Shown here piece after piece: positions 1-5,788 of a DNA stretch of 5,898 nucleotides. The number at the start of each line of letters is the position of its first letter. Positions within the stretch are counted from its first letter, which is position 1. The stretch is from the NCBI GenBank assembly GCA_903847195.1, contig CAINCZ010000083.1, positions 1 through 5,898 of the forward strand. The letters are read 5' to 3'. The position numbers and the translations under genes are program-made. The notes beneath the pieces are model-generated. The model saw only the letters and a list, made by a program, of their open reading frames with translations. It ran no database searches and was not told where the DNA came from. Origin of the DNA: an uncultured Acidobacteriota bacterium. Lineage in GTDB: Bacteria > Acidobacteriota > Terriglobia > Terriglobales > CAINCZ01.

Positions 1-2
1 AG

Positions 3-278
3 GATCGCTTGCCACTCCGCACTCAGAACCACTGGTCGAGCCACGCGCATCATCTTCGCTCCAGTGTATTAGATGATGCCGCTCGCTTATACTGTTCACT
101 ATTTACGCCGCACTACACTAGGCTGGGAGAGTTTGCCAATGACGATTGTGAGAAGTACTTCAAGGATCTCCAAGAGTTTGTAAATACGGTTCATGACGAG
201 GTTATTGGAGGCCCTTGGCCGTTTAGCGATCTCGTAAAAAACGACGTGGCAGCGTTCTTGGCTACGATCAAACCGTGA
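3..278 (+). CDS. 3' end of an unrecognised protein (partial at left edge)
   Basis: The frame is open from the left edge and ends in tandem stops (TGATAG, 276-281), so this is probably the last ~91 codons of a gene beginning outside the window. A TTG at 9 is the first possible start inside the window, but nothing before it looks like a ribosome binding site. The visible product is soluble and mixed charged/aromatic, with the stretches DDAARLYCSLF, CEKYFKDLQEFV and a C-terminal DVAAFLATIKP. It has no membrane segment and no catalytic motif I recognise. Base use is clearly more A/T-rich than in the genes to the right (codons such as TTA, AGG, GTA, AAA and AAT are common), which suggests an accessory or transferred gene. 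A perfect 11-bp hairpin starts 16 bases after the stop and may end its transcript. I cannot assign a function. Confidence 0.5.
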   Translation, partial: DRLPLRTQNHWSSHAHHLRSSVLDDAARLYCSLFTPHYTRLGEFANDDCEKYFKDLQEFVNTVHDEVIGGPWPFSDLVKNDVAAFLATIKP

Positions 279-288
279 TAGAGACGCA

Positions 289-348
289 GGTGGCCCAGAG
301 TCGGCGATGTTCCGACTCTGGGGATACGGCCTCATCCAGACTGCCACC
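289..348 (+). repeat. REP-like palindrome 1 (GGTGGCCCA head)
   Basis: The head GGTGGCCCA (289-297) leads into a perfect 11-bp stem, 294-304 with 312-322 (CCCAGAGTCGG / CCGACTCTGGG), around a 7-base loop CGATGTT. Further out, GGTGGC (289-294) can pair with GCCACC (343-348), so a reverse-strand head may close the element. It lies just after the stop of the left-edge gene and could act as its 3' hairpin, but there is no T-run after it. Confidence 0.65.
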
Positions 349-384
349 CTCCCTGGGCGGCGGCCTCATTCGTTCCCGAACCCT

Positions 385-428
385 GGCGGGTGGCCCAGGT
401 TTGCGCCGCGTCTTTCGGCGCTAACCTG
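385..428 (+). repeat. REP-like palindrome 2 (GGTGGCCCA head)
   Basis: The head GGCGGGTGGCCCAGG starts at 385, with GGTGGCCCA at 389-397. A 13-bp stem pairs 396-408 with 416-428 around the 7-base loop CGTCTTT. The only mismatch is T402/T422, the seventh pair from the loop. The reverse complement of palindrome 6 nearly repeats this element, including TTTGCGCCG before the loop and CGGCGCTAA after it. Confidence 0.7.
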
Positions 429-448
429 AGGACGTAGTCCATTCCGCC

Positions 449-489
449 GGGTGCCCCACCCTCGCGCCTGATTTCGGCGCGTGGGTGGG
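449..489 (+). repeat. REP-like palindrome 3 (GGTGCCCCA head)
   Basis: The head GGTGCCCCA (450-458) runs into a 14-bp stem, 455-468 with 476-489, around the 7-base loop TGATTTC. The single mismatch T462/T482 is again at the seventh pair from the loop. It shares TTTCGGCGC across the loop/right-arm border with palindrome 2, while the outer arms differ completely (CCCACCC here, CAGGTT there). Confidence 0.7.
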
Positions 490-534
490 ATCAGCCTGTT
501 CCGCAATTGCCCAATTACCAGATTACTCAATCAC

Positions 535-732
535 CTACTTCCCCGCCTCTCCACCTTCCTTCGGCATCGCCTTGATCAGCGGAGCCGACACCACCTCCGA
601 CTGCGCCACCCAGAAATTCCATGCCCGCAGGCTGCGCTCGTTGACCGCGTTCACCCGGTAGGCTTCCTTCTCGTTCAAAAACACCGGCGTGCCGATCGCC
701 ATCGATTGCAACTGGATCGGCGGGTGGCCCAT
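535..732 (-). pseudogene. Fragment of an unrecognised protein cut off by palindrome 4
   Basis: The reverse strand reads about 60 protein-like residues, including SMAIGTPVFLNEKEAYRV, NAVNERSLRAWNFWVAQSE and VVSAPLIKAMPKE, and stops at 535-537 (TAG). The ATG at 730-732 and the next codons (GHPP) are encoded by the head of palindrome 4, and an in-frame stop lies directly upstream at 733-735. The native N-terminus therefore seems to be missing. The amino-acid pattern is much more natural than in the overlapping frames, which favours real coding ancestry. A second protein-like stretch (SEEQIGHLLAAAFYEINRRTH, 753-814, reverse strand, another frame) lies on the other side of palindrome 4 and could be the upstream half of the same broken gene. 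An intact small gene starting at 732 or at the internal ATG 700-702 remains possible. I recognise no family. Confidence 0.4.
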
Positions 733-760
733 TCAAGCCCTGTAGTTGGGCATGAGTGCG
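722..760 (+). repeat. REP-like palindrome 4 (GGTGGCCCA head, degenerate)
   Basis: The head GGTGGCCCA is at 723-731. The arms 728-740 and 748-760 pair over 13 positions with two mismatches (C729/C759, A736/A752) and one wobble (T732/G756), around the 7-base loop TGTAGTT. It separates two reverse-strand coding-like fragments. Confidence 0.5.
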
Positions 761-815
761 GCGGTTGATTTCATAGAACGCCGCTGCCAGTAAGTGCCCA
801 ATTTGTTCTTCCGAC

Positions 816-850
816 GGTGCCCCACATCTGCCGTAGTTAGCAGATGTGGG
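816..850 (+). repeat. REP-like palindrome 5 (GGTGCCCCA head)
   Basis: The head GGTGCCCCA (816-824) leads into a perfect 11-bp stem, CCCACATCTGC (821-831) with GCAGATGTGGG (840-850). The loop is 8 bases (CGTAGTTA) and resembles the loop of palindrome 4 (TGTAGTT). It is followed by TCCTCTTTTC, a loose T-rich tail, so some terminator activity is possible. Confidence 0.65.
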
Positions 851-902
851 TCCTCTTTTCCGCCGGTACCAACTGGGTGTCAATACGCGAGTCCGCACGC
901 AT

Positions 903-1061
903 TCATCCGCGCCACGCGATATGAAGTCCCTTGCCCACCGGCACGACCGTCCAAACGAATTCCGGCAACTGCTCGACCATCTGGCGGTAGTCGGCGACTT
1001 CATCCGGATGCGAAAGCACATTGTCGGCCAGCAGCAGCACGTTCTCCGCGAGCTTCGGCAG
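903..1061 (-). pseudogene. C-terminal remnant of an O-methyltransferase
   Basis: Read on the reverse strand from 1061 to the TGA at 903-905, this gives about 52 residues that look like the end of a class I SAM-dependent O-methyltransferase of the caffeoyl-CoA/YrrM type. It has LPKL, then LLLADNVLSHPDEV, then PEFVWTVVPVGKGLHIAWRG as the natural C-terminus. In this family the Asp-Asn pair (DNVL here) supplies metal ligands, and the closing V-P-x-G-x-G-L-x-x-A strand is typical. Full members run about 200-220 residues, so the SAM-binding N-terminal three quarters are absent. Homology stops where palindrome 6 begins (1063), and the same frame meets a stop inside that palindrome (1080-1082). No other methyltransferase sequence is visible to 1200. 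This is a dead fragment. The family is inferred from motifs only, but the match is good. Confidence 0.7.
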
Positions 1062-1062
1062 C

Positions 1063-1119
1063 AGGCGGGTGGCCCGAAATTAGCGCCGAAAGAAACGGCG
1101 CAAACCTGCGCACCCGCCT
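1063..1119. repeat. REP-like palindrome 6 (two-tier, heads on both strands)
   Basis: The outer stem AGGCGGGTG (1063-1071) with CACCCGCCT (1111-1119) is a perfect 9 bp. The inner stem pairs 1080-1088 with 1096-1104 around the 7-base loop AAAGAAA, with one mismatch (A1082/A1102) at the seventh pair. On the reverse strand it reads as a near copy of palindrome 2. The plus-strand head is the variant GGTGGCCCG (1068-1076). It abuts the methyltransferase remnant. Confidence 0.7.
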
Positions 1120-1205
1120 TTTGGTCAATTCTGGACAGGAGGGCTCAGGTGGGTGATGCTAAAGTGGAGCCGATTTAGAGCAAGCGGGCGAATTGAGGAA
1201 TCCCA

Positions 1206-2678
1206 ATGGGCACAGACCATCGGTCGCTGATTCTATTAACGGGAGCTTCTGGCTACATCGGCGGGCGTCTCCTCAAGGCACTTGAAGCTGCCCGCTGGCC
1301 TGTCCGCTGCCTCGCCCGGCGTCCTGAGTTTCTTCGCTCGCGGGTTTCTGCCTCGACCGAAGTGGTTCAAGCCGACTGCCTGGATCGTACTTCGCTCGCA
1401 TCGGCGCTGGCCGGGGTATCAACGGCATACTACCTCGTCCATTCCATGGGTTCCCCGCGGCAATTCGAAAAGGAAGACCGGCAAGCCGCGCAGAACTTCG
1501 CCGAAGCTGCCCGCGAGCAGGGAGTGCAACGCATTATCTACCTGGGCGGACTGGGAAACGATGACCAGGCTCTCTCCGCACACTTGCGAAGCCGGCATGA
1601 GGTTGCCGACATCCTGCGAAGCTCCGGGATTCCAACCATCGAATTTCGCGCCTCGATCGTCATCGGCTCCGGAAGCCTCTCCTTTGAGATGATTCGCGCC
1701 CTGGTGCAGCGCCTGCCGGTCATGATCTGTCCGCGCTGGGTCGCGGTCAAAGCCCAGCCGATCGCGGTCGAAGACGTGATTGCCTACCTTACGGATGCGC
1801 TGCGGTTGCCGGTCGAGCAGTCTGCGGTATTCGAAATCGGCGGCCCCGACCAGGTGAGTTATGGCGAAATCATGCAGGAGTACGCGCGCCAGTGCGGCCT
1901 CGGTCGCTGGATGATCCCGGTTCCAATCCTGACGCCGCGCCTATCGAGTCTGTGGCTGGGACTGGTCACTCCGATCTATGCCCGCATCGGACGCAAACTC
2001 ATCGACAGCATGAAAAACCCGACGCTGGTCTGTGATCCATCCGCGCTGACGACCTTTGCGATCAAGCCAAAGTCGCTGAGCGAAGCCATCGGGAGAGCCT
2101 TGCACAACGAAGACCAGGAATTCGCGCAGACCTTCTGGTCCGATGCCCTTTCCTCCGGAGGGAAAAACCCATCGTGGGGCGGCCTGCGGTTGGGGACCAG
2201 GCTGGTCGATTCCCGCACCATCCATGTACTGGTTCCACCGGCCTTAGCCTTTGCTCCCATCCAGCGGATTGGAGGCTCAAATGGCTGGTACTTCGCTAAT
2301 TTCCTCTGGAGGTTTCGCGGCTTCCTGGACCTCCTTGTTGGCGGCGTGGGAATGCGTCGGGGCCGCCGCGATCCCCACACCCTGGCCGTTGGCGATGCGC
2401 TGGATTTCTGGCGGGTAGAGAGCTTTGAGCCGGATCGCCGGCTCAGTCTGGTCGCGGAGATGAAAGTGCCGGGTCGTGCGTGGCTTCAGTTCGAGGTTGA
2501 ACCTACCAGCCTGGGTTCCGTGATTCGCCAAACGGCAATTTTCGATCCTGCCGGACTGGCAGGGCTTCTCTATTGGTATGCGCTTTACCCGGTGCATTAC
2601 TACATCTTCCAGGGCATGCTCCACAAGATTGCAGAAATCGCGGAGTGCAAGTCAGGCCCCGCTGCTTTCGCAGCATAA
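1206..2678 (+). CDS. NAD(P)-binding SDR protein with C-terminal DUF2867 domain
   Basis: A 490-residue, two-domain protein. Residues ~8-300 form an atypical/extended SDR (NmrA-like) Rossmann domain. The nucleotide-binding loop is TGASGYIGG (12-20), an arginine-rich segment follows the second strand (CLARRPEFLRSR), and then come YLVHSMGS (76-83) and IYLGGLG (111-117). I see no convincing YxxxK catalytic pair, so the domain may bind the cofactor without being a classical dehydrogenase. Residues ~325-478 match the DUF2867 domain often fused to such SDRs: GWYFANFLWRFRGFLD (360-375), then RRDPHTLAVGDALDFWRVE, then LLYWYALYPVHYYIFQGML near the end. The length suits complete two-domain members. GAGGAA (1195-1200) sits 5 bases before the ATG and supports this start. 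A 172-base gap to asnS containing a palindrome suggests it is transcribed alone. The substrate is unknown. Confidence 0.88.
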   Translation: MGTDHRSLILLTGASGYIGGRLLKALEAARWPVRCLARRPEFLRSRVSASTEVVQADCLDRTSLASALAGVSTAYYLVHSMGSPRQFEKEDRQAAQNFAEAAREQGVQRIIYLGGLGNDDQALSAHLRSRHEVADILRSSGIPTIEFRASIVIGSGSLSFEMIRALVQRLPVMICPRWVAVKAQPIAVEDVIAYLTDALRLPVEQSAVFEIGGPDQVSYGEIMQEYARQCGLGRWMIPVPILTPRLSSLWLGLVTPIYARIGRKLIDSMKNPTLVCDPSALTTFAIKPKSLSEAIGRALHNEDQEFAQTFWSDALSSGGKNPSWGGLRLGTRLVDSRTIHVLVPPALAFAPIQRIGGSNGWYFANFLWRFRGFLDLLVGGVGMRRGRRDPHTLAVGDALDFWRVESFEPDRRLSLVAEMKVPGRAWLQFEVEPTSLGSVIRQTAIFDPAGLAGLLYWYALYPVHYYIFQGMLHKIAEIAECKSGPAAFAA

Positions 2679-2703
2679 GGCCAACCGGAACTGGCTCCCC
2701 GCC

Positions 2704-2727
2704 CCAAGTTTTGCCTTGGCCCACCCT
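2704..2727 (-). repeat. REP-like palindrome 8 (reverse orientation), possible bidirectional hairpin
   Basis: On the reverse strand this reads AGGGTGGGCCAAGG, with head GGTGGGCCA (8 of 9 bases of the family consensus, plus-strand 2717-2725). It is followed by a short stem CCAAG (2704-2708) / CTTGG (2715-2719) around a 6-base loop TTTTGC. It lies 25 bases after the stop of the SDR gene and may help end that transcript. Confidence 0.4.
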
Positions 2728-2741
2728 ACTCCCCCGGGCAG

Positions 2742-2750
2742 TGGCATAAT
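2742..2750 (+). promoter_or_regulatory. Candidate extended -10 promoter for asnS
   Basis: TGGCATAAT is an extended -10 (TGn before CATAAT, 5 of 6 to TATAAT), the best promoter-like motif in the gap. No good -35 stands at 17 bases, which is tolerable for an extended -10. Transcription would start near 2757, leaving a leader of ~94 bases before the asnS ATG. Confidence 0.4.
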
Positions 2751-2756
2751 GTTCTG

Positions 2757-2850
2757 TTAGCCGCGCTGCCCGGAATCAGGTGAGCGGGCGCGGTTCCACC
2801 CTGCGAGCCGTCTTCGACGGCCAGGGAACACAGGTCAGAAGGGACCTTCG
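2757..2850 (+). promoter_or_regulatory. Untranslated leader of asnS with small hairpins
   Basis: This GC-rich stretch has an imperfect stem near its start (CCGCG 2761-2765 with CGCGG 2789-2793) and a perfect 6-bp hairpin GCCGTC-TTC-GACGGC (2807-2821). It ends in the ribosome binding site AAGGGA (2839-2844), 6 bases before the ATG. AGGTC (2832-2836) can pair with GACCT (2843-2847) and could partly mask that site. I see no T-box specifier or antiterminator signature. Confidence 0.25.
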
Positions 2851-4200
2851 ATGAGCACAATTCCGGAAGTGGTACCCCATGTCCCGGTCGTCACCATCCG
2901 AGAAATCGGCAACTACGTTGGCCAGCAGGTCACCATTCGCGGCTGGCTCTATAACCTGCGCGAGAGCGGCAAGTTGCTGTTCCCGCAGGTGCGCGACGGC
3001 AGCGGCATCCTGCAGGGCGTGGTGCTCAAGAAACAGGTTGCGCCCGAGGTGTGGGATTCGCTCAAGGGCCTCACGCAGGAATCGGCCCTCACCATCACCG
3101 GCACCGTCCGCGCCGACGAGCGCGCCCCCGGCGGTTTCGAGATGGACGTTGCCACCGCCACCGTCGTACAGAAGGTGCCGGAAGACGATCCCTACCCGAT
3201 CTCGCTCAAGGAACACGGTGTCGAATTCCTGATGGAGCACCGCCATCTCTGGATGCGCTCGCCCCGCCAGGCGGCCATCCTGCGCATCCGCTCCGAGATC
3301 CAGAAGGCGATGCACGACTTCTTCGACGACCGCGGCTTCACCCGCACCGATCCGCCCATCCTGACGCCTGCCGCCTGCGAAGGCACCAGCACGCTCTTCC
3401 CGGTCGATTACTTCGACGATCAGGCCTACCTGACGCAATCGGGCCAGCTCTATATCGAAGCCACGGCCATGGCGCTCGGCAAGGTGTACTCGTTCGGTCC
3501 CACCTTCCGCGCCGAGAAGTCCAAGACGCGCCGCCACCTGACCGAGTTCTGGATGGTCGAACCCGAGGTCGCCTACGCCACCCTCGAAGACATCATGGAC
3601 CTGGCCGAAGCCTTCATCAGCTTCATCGTCGCCCGCGTGCTCGAGCGCCGCCGCCCCGAGCTGGTCACCATCGGCCGTGACCTCACCAAGCTGGAGGCGA
3701 TCCAGGCGCCCTTCCCGCGCATCAGTTATGACGAGGCGGCAGAGATGCTCAACCAGGCGCACGCCAAGGGACTGCTCGAGCATCCCTTCGAGTACGGAAA
3801 CGACTTCGGCTCGCCCGACGAAACCTATCTCTCGTCGCAGTACGACCGCCCGGTGATGGTGCATCGCTACCCGGCGGCGGTCAAGGCGTTCTACATGGAG
3901 CCCGATCCGCTCAACGCCAAGTACGCGCTCTGCGTCGACGTGCTGGCGCCCGAGGGCTACGGCGAAGTGATCGGCGGCTCGCAGCGCATCGGCGACTACC
4001 AGCTGCTGACCGACCGCATCCGGCAGCATGGGCTTCCGGAAGAGGCTTTCAAGTGGTATCTCGATCTGCGCAAGTACGGCGGCGTGCCGCACGCCGGCTT
4101 TGGCATGGGCATTGAGCGCGCCGTGGCCTGGATCTGCGGACTGGAGCATGTGCGCGAGACCATCCCGTTCGCCCGCATGTTGCACCGGCTGTATCCGTAG
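2851..4200 (+). CDS. asnS: Asparaginyl-tRNA synthetase
   Basis: A cytoplasmic class IIb aminoacyl-tRNA synthetase that activates asparagine with ATP and charges tRNA-Asn. Residues ~15-110 are the anticodon-binding OB-fold ([18 protein letters not shown], then QVRDGSG). Residues ~125-449 are the catalytic core. The motif 1 region ([13 protein letters not shown]) is followed by [12 protein letters not shown]. Motif 2 is [20 protein letters not shown] (215-234), ending in MVEPE. IGGSQR (374-379) and motif 3, [15 protein letters not shown] (416-430), follow, and the protein ends with the usual [17 protein letters not shown] and the motif 2 wording favour AsnRS over AspRS. At 449 residues it is full length. 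AAGGGA at 6 bases supports the ATG. An AsnRS implies direct charging of tRNA-Asn in this organism, though an indirect GatCAB route may coexist. A hairpin 20 bases after the stop probably ends the transcript. Confidence 0.96.
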   Translation: MSTIPEVVPHVPVVTIREIGNYVGQQVTIRGWLYNLRESGKLLFPQVRDGSGILQGVVLKKQVAPEVWDSLKGLTQESALTITGTVRADERAPGGFEMDVATATVVQKVPEDDPYPISLKEHGVEFLMEHRHLWMRSPRQAAILRIRSEIQKAMHDFFDDRGFTRTDPPILTPAACEGTSTLFPVDYFDDQAYLTQSGQLYIEATAMALGKVYSFGPTFRAEKSKTRRHLTEFWMVEPEVAYATLEDIMDLAEAFISFIVARVLERRRPELVTIGRDLTKLEAIQAPFPRISYDEAAEMLNQAHAKGLLEHPFEYGNDFGSPDETYLSSQYDRPVMVHRYPAAVKAFYMEPDPLNAKYALCVDVLAPEGYGEVIGGSQRIGDYQLLTDRIRQHGLPEEAFKWYLDLRKYGGVPHAGFGMGIERAVAWICGLEHVRETIPFARMLHRLYP

Positions 4201-4220
4201 GCAGGCCGCTCGACTAACCT

Positions 4221-4270
4221 GGTGCCCCATCCTCGCGGAGCCCGAAGGGCGGAGCTAGGGTGGGGGTTTT
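4221..4270 (+). terminator. Terminator-like hairpin after asnS (REP-like palindrome 7)
   Basis: The family head GGTGCCCCA (4221-4229) opens a 9-bp stem, CCCCATCCT (4225-4233) with AGGGTGGGG (4257-4265), with one T-G wobble. An inner stem GCCC-GAA-GGGC (4240-4250) caps it. TTTT (4267-4270) follows directly, so it resembles a short rho-independent terminator. It starts 20 bases after the asnS stop. Its loop is longer than in palindromes 1-6. Confidence 0.55.
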
Positions 4271-4273
4271 CAG

Positions 4274-4305
4274 CCCCTGCACTGTGTCAGTTCGCAACGC
4301 AGGGG
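4274..4305 (+). promoter_or_regulatory. Stem-loop upstream of the arginase gene
   Basis: CCCCTGC (4274-4280) pairs perfectly with GCAGGGG (4299-4305) around an 18-base loop. It lies 16 bases before the arginase ATG. The left arm could instead pair with the G-run at 4262-4266 that forms the terminator stem just upstream, so the two hairpins compete with an alternative fold. A role in regulation is inference. Confidence 0.35.
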
Positions 4306-4321
4306 TGGCACGACGGTCTTT

Positions 4322-5281
4322 ATGCAGGAGATGCGTCCAGTATCGCGCCCCGTGGTCCGGCCCGGCATCGTGCCGCGCGCCATCCGCGTCATCGGTGTGC
4401 CGATCGACCTCGGACAGACGCGGCGTGGCGTCGACATGGGACCCTCGGCCGTGCGCGTGGCGGGTCTCGAAGCGCGCCTCGAAGCGCTCGGCCACGATGT
4501 TGACGATGGCGGCAACATCGGCGTCCTCGGACCCGAGCAGCGCACCGAAGGCAATCCGCAGGCCAAGTACCTGAAAGAGATCACCGCCATCTGCACCGCC
4601 TACGGCGAGGCCGTGCTGGCGGCGATGGAAGCCGGCGACGTGCCCTTCGGCATCGGCGGCGACCACTCGATCGCCTGCGGCAGCATCAGCGGCGTGGCCG
4701 AGTACTACCGCCGCCGCAACCAGCGGCTGGGCCTCATCTGGCTCGACGCCCACAGCGACATCAACACCCCCGCCACCTCGCCCAGCGGCAACGTCCACGG
4801 CATGCCGCTGGCGGCCATCATGGGACTCGACCCCTCCGAGCTGCGCGACATCTTCGGCTTCTGCCCCAAGGTCGCCCCGGAGAACTGCGCGCTCGTCGGC
4901 GTGCGCGACATCGACACGGCCGAACGCGAAAACATCCGCCGCGCCGGCATCGAAGTCTTCACCATGCGCGACATCGACGAACGCGGCATGCGCTCCATCA
5001 TGGAAGAAGCCCTGCGCATCGCCGGACGCGGCACCTCCGGCTACCACGTCTCGCTCGACATGGACTGGATCGACCCCGAAGACGCCCCCGGCGTAGGCAC
5101 CCCGGTCCGCGGCGGAGCCACCTACCGCGAAGCCCACCTCGCCATGGAAGTCATCGCCGACCACGGGCGGCTGTCGAGCTTCGAAGTAGTAGAAGTCAAC
5201 CCCATCATCGACGAACACAACCGCACCGCCGAGCTGGCGGTCGAGCTGGCCTGCTCGGTGTTTGGGAAGACGATTCTGTGA
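4322..5281 (+). CDS. rocF: Arginase
   Basis: A complete 319-residue ureohydrolase that splits arginine to ornithine and urea at a di-manganese centre in the cytoplasm. Every expected metal ligand is visible: His115 in GIGGDHS, Asp142/His144/Asp146 in LDAHSDIN, and Asp246/Asp248 in SLDMDWIDP. The substrate-side signatures are NTPATSPSGNVHGMPLA (148-164), then DPEDAPGVGTPVRGG and the glutamate of VVEVNP (Glu291). SGNVHG and DAPGVGTPV point to arginase rather than agmatinase. The fold's first strand, IRVIGVPIDLG, begins at residue 21, so the N-terminus is about 15-20 residues longer than usual. No clear ribosome binding site precedes the ATG at 4322. An ATG at 4331 and a GTG at 4370 are alternative starts. 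It is separated from asnS by hairpins and is probably transcribed alone. The role is arginine catabolism or nitrogen release. The symbol is by family, not by proven orthology. Confidence 0.93.
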   Translation: MQEMRPVSRPVVRPGIVPRAIRVIGVPIDLGQTRRGVDMGPSAVRVAGLEARLEALGHDVDDGGNIGVLGPEQRTEGNPQAKYLKEITAICTAYGEAVLAAMEAGDVPFGIGGDHSIACGSISGVAEYYRRRNQRLGLIWLDAHSDINTPATSPSGNVHGMPLAAIMGLDPSELRDIFGFCPKVAPENCALVGVRDIDTAERENIRRAGIEVFTMRDIDERGMRSIMEEALRIAGRGTSGYHVSLDMDWIDPEDAPGVGTPVRGGATYREAHLAMEVIADHGRLSSFEVVEVNPIIDEHNRTAELAVELACSVFGKTIL

Positions 5282-5450
5282 GACGTCCGGCCCGTGAACA
5301 GCGGTGCAGTCGGACAGTGCACGCTCGTAGCGAAGACCCCAATGAATTCCGCGCAACGCTGTTTTCGCGTTAGGTGGATGTGCCAAATACATAACTGTTC
5401 GGATTGAATATCTTCTTGCAATTATCCGAGAGCTGATTCAACCTCCAGCG

Positions 5451-5717
5451 ATGACACCGACAGTAGCGGAGCAAAAACGGCAGGTAGCTAAAGTCAAGCT
5501 GCTAGAGACGTTCAGCCTCGGCAAGAACACAGGAAAAGGTGCTGGAGCCGAGATAACCGTATTCGGTAAAGATGGGAAACCGCAACTCGGCACGATAAAG
5601 ATCGGGTCGGGCTCGTTTGAGTGGTGGGGCAAGCAAGCTAAGAAGAATCGGCTTCATTTGAATTGGTATGAATTCGCAACGTTGATGGAACAAGAGCAAG
5701 AACGCCGCAAGAAGTAG
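5451..5717 (+). CDS. Small unrecognised basic protein
   Basis: An 88-residue lysine-rich protein, soluble, with no signal peptide or membrane segment. A charged N-terminal helix (AEQKRQVAKVKLLETF) is followed by a glycine-rich turn (SLGKNTGKGAGAEITVFG). Then comes a likely strand-turn-helix core: GTIKIGSGSFEWWGKQAKKN, then LHLNWYEFATLMEQEQ, ending in ERRKK. The W-W and N-W-Y-E-F-A-x-L-M pattern recalls short hypothetical proteins of ~70-90 residues, but I can name no family. ATG 5451 is the only standard start in a frame that opens at 5346. The upstream ribosome binding site is weak (GAGAG at 5428-5432, far from the ATG). Codon use (AAA, AAG, ATA, GTA) is far more A/T-rich than in the neighbouring arginase and fits transferred DNA next to an insertion sequence. 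Confidence 0.6.
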   Translation: MTPTVAEQKRQVAKVKLLETFSLGKNTGKGAGAEITVFGKDGKPQLGTIKIGSGSFEWWGKQAKKNRLHLNWYEFATLMEQEQERRKK

Positions 5718-5762
5718 CATGCGGATAAGCCGTCGCTGGCAGTTGGCTACATTCAACGCGCA

Positions 5763-5781
5763 GCGCTCAACAGTTGGGCGC
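5763..5781. repeat. Short palindrome beside the insertion sequence
   Basis: GCGCTCAA (5763-5770) pairs with TTGGGCGC (5774-5781) over 8 bp with one wobble, around a CAG loop. It lies 7 bases before the inferred insertion sequence end. It could be a terminator stem for the small gene (no T-run) or the palindromic target the element inserted beside. Confidence 0.4.
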
Positions 5782-5788
5782 TCATCGC

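Noticed and set aside
527..1021. Long reverse-strand open frame of 164 codons.
   Set aside because: It runs through three palindromes and overlaps the methyltransferase remnant in a different frame. Only its middle (753-814) looks protein-like, so it is not a single gene.
289..1119. CRISPR array, considered because of the repeated short palindromes.
   Set aside because: Spacing is irregular (35 to 270 bases), the arms differ between copies, and no cas genes are present.
2757..2850. T-box riboswitch in the asnS leader, considered because T-boxes control some synthetase genes.
   Set aside because: The ~94-base leader is too short, and I see no specifier loop, no T-box antiterminator sequence and no terminator before the ATG.
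2776..4230. 484-codon reverse-strand open frame opposite asnS.
   Set aside because: It is the mirror of a GC-rich synthetase gene, with a low-complexity translation rich in Ala, Gly, Val, Asp and His. asnS on the plus strand has all its class II motifs.
4214..5392. 392-codon reverse-strand open frame opposite arginase.
   Set aside because: It is a shadow of arginase codon bias: the translation is dominated by Gly, Ala, Asp and Val with no family motifs, and the plus strand carries every arginase metal ligand.
5369..5779. Possible integron cassette: GTTAGGT (5369-5375) and GTTGGGC (5773-5779) both fit the GTTRRRY core and lie 404 bases apart around the small gene.
   Set aside because: No proper attC fold is seen. 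The inverse cores near each site are only a few bases to ~20 bases away, there is no L''/L' pair, and the gene starts 75 bases after the first core. The 7-mers are too degenerate to be convincing.
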